Origin: Pseudomonadota bacterium
Lineage (GTDB): Bacteria; Pseudomonadota; Alphaproteobacteria; Rhizobiales; Rhizobiaceae
Reading direction: 5' to 3'
NCBI GenBank assembly: GCA_023399635.1
Contig: JAEWOP010000081.1
Location: forward strand, 1 to 19,109
Length of the DNA: 19,109 nt
The position numbers and the translations under genes were made by a program. Below the pieces are notes generated by a model. It saw only the letters and a program-made list of their open reading frames with translations. It had not been told where the DNA came from and made no database searches. Within the stretch, counting starts at the first letter, position 1. Every line of letters begins with the position of its first letter. Shown one piece after another: positions 16,057 to 19,109 of this stretch.

Positions 16057-17046
16057 ATGCTCATAACTCTTGCTGCCATTGAAACACTGCTGCGAGAGGT
16101 TTTTGAGGCGAATCGCACTTCTCCCGTGGCTGCTGCCTCCGTTGCGCACGCCCTGGCGCAAGCCGAGGCCGCGGGACAGTACGGCCACGGCCTGAGACGG
16201 GTCGTGCCGTATGTTGGCCAACTCAGGAGCGGCAAGGTGGACGGGCAGGTGCGACCATCCCTTTCGCGTCCCCGACCAGCAGTCCTCGCCATCGATGCCG
16301 CCCATGGCTTCGCCTATCCTGCTATCGATCTCGCCGTTGTAAACCTGCCGCAAGCTGCCAGGGCCTGCGGCATTGCCATTGCCCTCATCCGCCGTTCACA
16401 CCACGCAGGCGTCGCGGGGCTGGCTGTCGAGCGGCTGGCGGAACAGGGACTGATGGCGATCATGGTGGCGAACGCCCCCGCATCCATGGCAGCGTGGGGC
16501 GGCCGCAGGCGGATCTTTGGCACTAACCCGATCGCGTTTGCAGCGCCCGTTGCCGGTGGGGATCCTCTGGTTGTCGATCTTGCTTTGACGACGGTTGCTG
16601 CTGGGAAGATCGTCGCAGCTCAGCAGCGGGGGGAGCAAATTCCTGAAGGCTGGGCGTTTGATGCGGACGGACATCCGACGACCGATCCCGAAGCTGCCCT
16701 CAAGGGTCACCTTTCTCCCTCCGGCGGCGCCAAAGGTGCCGCACTTGCTCTGATGGTGGAGGTGCTGGCCGCGGGTCTGACAGGGGCTAACTTCTCCTAC
16801 GAAGCCTCATCTTTTTTTGACGCGGAGGGAGCACCGCCATCCGTCGGCCAGGTCATCATCGCCATTGATCCTGGTTCTGACAATGCGGCAGCAAGGATCG
16901 CCGAACTGGCAGCGGAAATGACCCGCGAGGAAGGCGTACGGCTTCCGGGGCGGCGCGGACAGAACAGCCGGCAAGACGCGCTTCGCTATGGTCTTGAGGT
17001 TGATGAGCACCTGATGGCGGCAATAAAGGAGTTGCGGCTCACCTGA
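16057..17046 (+). CDS. Ldh_2 family (malate/L-lactate-type) NAD(P)-dependent dehydrogenase
   Basis: A 329-residue oxidoreductase of the type-2 malate/lactate dehydrogenase family, which uses NAD(P) without a Rossmann fold. Members include malate, ureidoglycolate, sulfolactate, 2,3-diketogulonate and imino-acid reductases. Motifs seen are GQYGHGLRRVVPYV near 40-53 (active-site His), RRSHHAGVAG near 112-121, FGTNPIAFAAP near 153-163, GEQIPEGWAFDADGHPTTDP near 192-211 and GGAKGAALALMVEVLAAGLTG near 222-242. The substrate cannot be decided within the family. It starts 66 bp after tonB, possibly as a downstream operon member; the ribosome-binding site is weak, so the start is less certain. Its 3' end faces the terminator of the minus-strand small RNA. 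Confidence 0.87.
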   Translation: MLITLAAIETLLREVFEANRTSPVAAASVAHALAQAEAAGQYGHGLRRVVPYVGQLRSGKVDGQVRPSLSRPRPAVLAIDAAHGFAYPAIDLAVVNLPQAARACGIAIALIRRSHHAGVAGLAVERLAEQGLMAIMVANAPASMAAWGGRRRIFGTNPIAFAAPVAGGDPLVVDLALTTVAAGKIVAAQQRGEQIPEGWAFDADGHPTTDPEAALKGHLSPSGGAKGAALALMVEVLAAGLTGANFSYEASSFFDAEGAPPSVGQVIIAIDPGSDNAAARIAELAAEMTREEGVRLPGRRGQNSRQDALRYGLEVDEHLMAAIKELRLT

Positions 17047-17082
17047 GCCTGCGCGCCGACTTTTGACAGGAAGATGCTGAAA

Positions 17083-17201
17083 CGAAAAAGCCCGACGCGG
17101 GAGGAGGTGCGTCGGGCTTTAAACATGATCGGCAATTGGGAGGAGGAGGAGATTGCCGATCTCATCTGGCGACGCTGGGAGGAGGAGTGCGTCGCTTCGA
17201 T
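17083..17201 (-). ncRNA. Small RNA with three anti-Shine-Dalgarno hairpin loops (alpha-r14/NfeR1, cuckoo type)
   Basis: Read on the minus strand, this RNA of about 118 nt has three successive perfect hairpins. Stem 1 is 7 bp (17195-17189 with 17175-17169, 13-nt loop). Stem 2 is 10 bp (17161-17152 with 17136-17127, 15-nt loop). Stem 3 is 12 bp (17120-17109 with 17098-17087, 10-nt loop), followed by TTTTT (17089-17085) as a Rho-independent terminator. Each loop displays CCTCCTCCC, complementary to Shine-Dalgarno sequences, and the motif recurs at exactly 39-nt intervals. Several unpaired anti-SD loops are the hallmark of the rhizobial alpha-r14 family (NfeR1) and the wider cuckoo/CcsR RNAs, which are thought to block ribosome binding on several mRNAs. 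Family assignment is from recalled structure, not a search. Confidence 0.85.
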
Positions 17202-17207
17202 GAGAGG

Positions 17208-17236
17208 GATATATGATGCGCTGGACGCCTTGCCAA
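17208..17236 (-). promoter_or_regulatory. Promoter of the anti-SD small RNA
   Basis: On the minus strand, TTGGCA (17236-17231) and TATATC (17213-17208) are separated by 17 bp. This is a strong vegetative-type promoter for this group. Transcription would start near 17201, just before the first hairpin. Confidence 0.75.
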
Positions 17237-17243
17237 GAACATC

Positions 17244-17258
17244 TGCTGCATTGCAGCA
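17244..17258. promoter_or_regulatory. 15-bp palindrome upstream of the small-RNA promoter
   Basis: TGCTGCATTGCAGCA is a perfect 7-1-7 inverted repeat. It lies 7 bp upstream of the small RNA's -35 element, centred about 50 bases before its predicted start. The place fits an activator-type binding site. The binding protein is unknown, and the site could also serve the divergent exonuclease gene. Confidence 0.4.
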
Positions 17259-17373
17259 ATGCGCGGGACGCAGAGCTTCATCTATGTCTTCCCGCGTCTG
17301 CTACAGTCATCGCCATGCTTGCCCAGGGCGTGGCTCTGTGTCATTGCGTCATCGGCAAACCAAGAGGCAAGTA

Positions 17374-17997
17374 ATGAGCAGCATTCGCTACCACGAGGGC
17401 GACATCTCGGCTTTGGACGCCGCCCGCTATACGCGCGACATTGCGATCGATACCGAGACGCTGGGGCTTGTCCCCCGTCGCGACCGGCTATGCGTGGTAC
17501 AGCTGTCTCCCGGTGATGGAACTGCGGACGTAATCCGCATTGCTGCCGGGCAGAAGCAGGCGCCCAATCTGGTCGCACTGCTGGCTGATCCTTCGCGCCG
17601 CAAGATTTTCCACTACGGTCGCTTCGACATTGCCGTCCTCTTTCATACCTTCGGCGTCACGACGGCGCCTGTGTTCTGCACCAAGATCGCTTCAAGGCTC
17701 ACCAGAACCTATACGGATCGGCATGGGCTTAAGGACAACCTCAAGGAACTGCTCGACATCGACGTTTCGAAAGCACAGCAGCAGTCTGACTGGGCAGCTG
17801 AAAAGCTGTCGCCGGCACAACTTGAATATGCCGCGTCCGACGTTCTGCACCTGCACGCCCTGGTCGAGAAGCTGACGCTGCGCCTCAGCCGCGACGGGCG
17901 CACTGAGCTGGCCAATGCCTGTTTCGAGTTCCTTCCAACCCGCGCCAAACTGGACCTGCTCGGTTGGGAGGAAACGGATATCTTCGCGCACAGCTGA
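17374..17997 (+). CDS. rnd: RNase D-like 3'-5' exonuclease (DEDDy)
   Basis: A 207-residue single-domain exonuclease of the RNase D/DEDDy superfamily, acting on RNA 3' ends such as tRNA precursors. Catalytic residues are visible: Asp26 and Glu28 in DTETLG (Exo I), Asp85 in FHYGRFD (Exo II), and Tyr152 with Asp156 in YAASD (Exo III). The C-terminal HRDC domains of E. coli RNase D are absent, as in other short rhizobial forms. I chose the ATG at 17374 (MSSIRYHEGD), with AGAGG at 17363-17367. The frame remains open back to 17074, but that stretch is the antisense strand of the small-RNA gene and its promoter, and the peptide has no family similarity. Confidence 0.9.
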   Translation: MSSIRYHEGDISALDAARYTRDIAIDTETLGLVPRRDRLCVVQLSPGDGTADVIRIAAGQKQAPNLVALLADPSRRKIFHYGRFDIAVLFHTFGVTTAPVFCTKIASRLTRTYTDRHGLKDNLKELLDIDVSKAQQQSDWAAEKLSPAQLEYAASDVLHLHALVEKLTLRLSRDGRTELANACFEFLPTRAKLDLLGWEETDIFAHS

Positions 17998-18057
17998 ACG
18001 CGGGCCCCGTGTCCAGCAACATAGATTAAGGAACAGTTCATTCTGTTCATCTAGGTT

Positions 18058-18079
18058 TGCGCCACACGTGTGGGGCGCA
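18058..18079. promoter_or_regulatory. Palindrome overlapping the translation start region of the 340-residue gene
   Basis: CCACACGTGTGG at 18062-18073 is a perfect 12-bp palindrome. As RNA, TGCGCC (18058-18063) can pair with GGCGCA (18074-18079) around it. The likely ribosome-binding GTGGGG (about 18070-18075) lies inside, so the element could act as an operator or hide the ribosome-binding site. A GAACAG/CTGTTC inverted repeat (18031-18048, 6-nt spacer) lies just upstream. Confidence 0.35.
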
Positions 18080-18083
18080 TACC

Positions 18084-19106
18084 ATGCTATTACCGACCCA
18101 GGCAGCCTCCGGGCTTGCAGCCACCAATCTCATGCAATCGACGCTCGACAGCATCGAGGAGCGACGCAGGCAAGACGAGGAGAAGGCGTCCGGCGACAAG
18201 AGGGATCCGCTTGTCGAAGCGCGCATCAGCGCCAGTACCGAAGCCAGGCGTGCGCAGGGAAAAATTGCCGAAGCGCTGTTTGGCATCAACAACATCGATC
18301 CGAACGAGCTGAAAGTGAAGCTGACCGAACGGTTGGCGGCAAGGCTCGGGATCGATGTTGAGCAAGAGAGGTCAAACTACGCACTCGGCAAGGCGATCGA
18401 AGATGCGGTGAAGGACCTCGATCCGGATCAGGTTGCAAAACTTCAAACGGACCTTGGGCTGGCCGATGCGGGGGTAACGCTTGCCACTGTCATCGCTGCC
18501 ATCAAGAACCCCTATGGCGATGACAATGCGCGACTCATGGAAGGCTTGATGAAGGTCGCGAACGGCGGCAAAGCCGACTTTGATGTCGCACGCGTTCTTC
18601 AACGCCTTGAAGACGTGGCGGCCCCGAAGACGCTTGAAGAACTGAAGCTTGGGCCGCAGGGATATGATCCAACGCGTGTGGAGGACGCACAAACGCGTGC
18701 GGAGCGGCAGGACGATATCCGGGCCCTCGAGGCTTCCGGAAAGCTCGATGATGTCCAGGAGATGCAGGACGCCGTGGAGCTTCGCAATGATCGGGCGGCA
18801 AAGCCGCACGCGTCGGAAGGCATGGTTGACGATGCCCCTGAGACAGACATGGTCCTGCTTCTGGGGGCAAGTGTGGAACAGTCCAAGGCCTCCGAAAATG
18901 CCAAGGATGTACCCTCTCCCGAAAGCGGCGCCTCTCCAGCGAGCTCCGCTGACTTGACGGATGTCGAAGAGGTGAACGTCGTCAACGCCGAAGCCAGTGA
19001 AGACCTCGCAGTCGAGGTGGCAAGCGACCTTGTTCCGGACGTCTTGCCCATCTCGGTGGACGAAGTTGGCCTTTACGAACTCGTGAAGAAGAAGCTTGCC
19101 GCATAG
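18084..19106 (+). CDS. Hypothetical acidic protein
   Basis: I do not recognise this 340-residue protein. It begins MLLPTQAASGLAATN, followed by a highly charged, probably helical stretch (STLDSIEERRRQDEEKASG). A mixed helical region rich in Leu, Asp and Lys spans about 55-230. A low-complexity acidic tail rich in Ser, Glu, Val and Asp (about 245-325) follows, and the protein ends LYELVKKKLAA. No signal peptide, membrane segment, cysteine or catalytic motif is apparent. Codon use looks like the neighbours', so it is probably a native gene. I chose the ATG at 18084 with a GTGGGG upstream; a TTG at 18057 would add nine residues. It follows the exonuclease gene after 86 bp and ends at the window edge. 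Confidence 0.75.
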   Translation: MLLPTQAASGLAATNLMQSTLDSIEERRRQDEEKASGDKRDPLVEARISASTEARRAQGKIAEALFGINNIDPNELKVKLTERLAARLGIDVEQERSNYALGKAIEDAVKDLDPDQVAKLQTDLGLADAGVTLATVIAAIKNPYGDDNARLMEGLMKVANGGKADFDVARVLQRLEDVAAPKTLEELKLGPQGYDPTRVEDAQTRAERQDDIRALEASGKLDDVQEMQDAVELRNDRAAKPHASEGMVDDAPETDMVLLLGASVEQSKASENAKDVPSPESGASPASSADLTDVEEVNVVNAEASEDLAVEVASDLVPDVLPISVDEVGLYELVKKKLAA

Positions 19107-19109
19107 CAC

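Noticed and set aside
17087..17195. The three evenly spaced GGGAGGAGG repeats as a CRISPR-like or minisatellite array
   Set aside because: The repeat unit is only 9-10 bp, the intervening sequences are hairpin stems rather than spacers, and a promoter and terminator on the minus strand make a structured RNA the better reading.

Overview
The window looks like a chromosomal housekeeping region of an alphaproteobacterium of the order Hyphomicrobiales (Rhizobiales), most likely Rhizobiaceae. This rests on the moderately high GC content, the rhizobial form of DnaX (no zinc-module cysteines), the order SRP RNA-dnaX-ybaB-recR, the rimP-nusA-ylxR-infB operon with a terminator-like leader, and a small RNA with three anti-Shine-Dalgarno loops of the rhizobial alpha-r14/NfeR1 (cuckoo) type. 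I cannot settle the genus from the sequence alone.

Layout. Positions 1-46 are the 3' arm of the signal recognition particle RNA, cut by the window edge. Then come dnaX and ybaB (DNA polymerase III clamp-loader subunit and nucleoid-associated protein), a convergent MOSC-domain gene, recR and a secreted lytic transglycosylase. A convergent MFS exporter gene follows and reads leftwards. Its promoter region (6492-6719) is shared with the rimP-nusA-ylxR-infB operon, whose leader contains an intrinsic terminator. The operon ends in a strong terminator directly after infB; rbfA and truB, which commonly follow infB, are not there.

After infB lie a KduD-type short-chain dehydrogenase gene, then the exbB-exbD-tonB operon for energising outer-membrane receptors. 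A TGA-N9-TCA inverted repeat upstream of that operon fits the RirA iron-responsive operator. An Ldh_2-family oxidoreductase gene, a small-RNA gene on the minus strand, an RNase D-like exonuclease and an unrecognised 340-residue acidic protein complete the window.

The most notable non-coding element is the minus-strand RNA at about 17083-17201. It has three perfect hairpins, each showing CCTCCTCCC in its loop, at an exact 39-nt period. It also has a good promoter, a Rho-independent terminator and a palindrome just upstream of the promoter. A naive gene call on the other strand runs straight through it and would give the exonuclease a false N-terminal extension. I found no mobile elements, CRISPR arrays, tRNAs or prophage genes. 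Apart from the small-RNA locus, the region is ordinary core genome.
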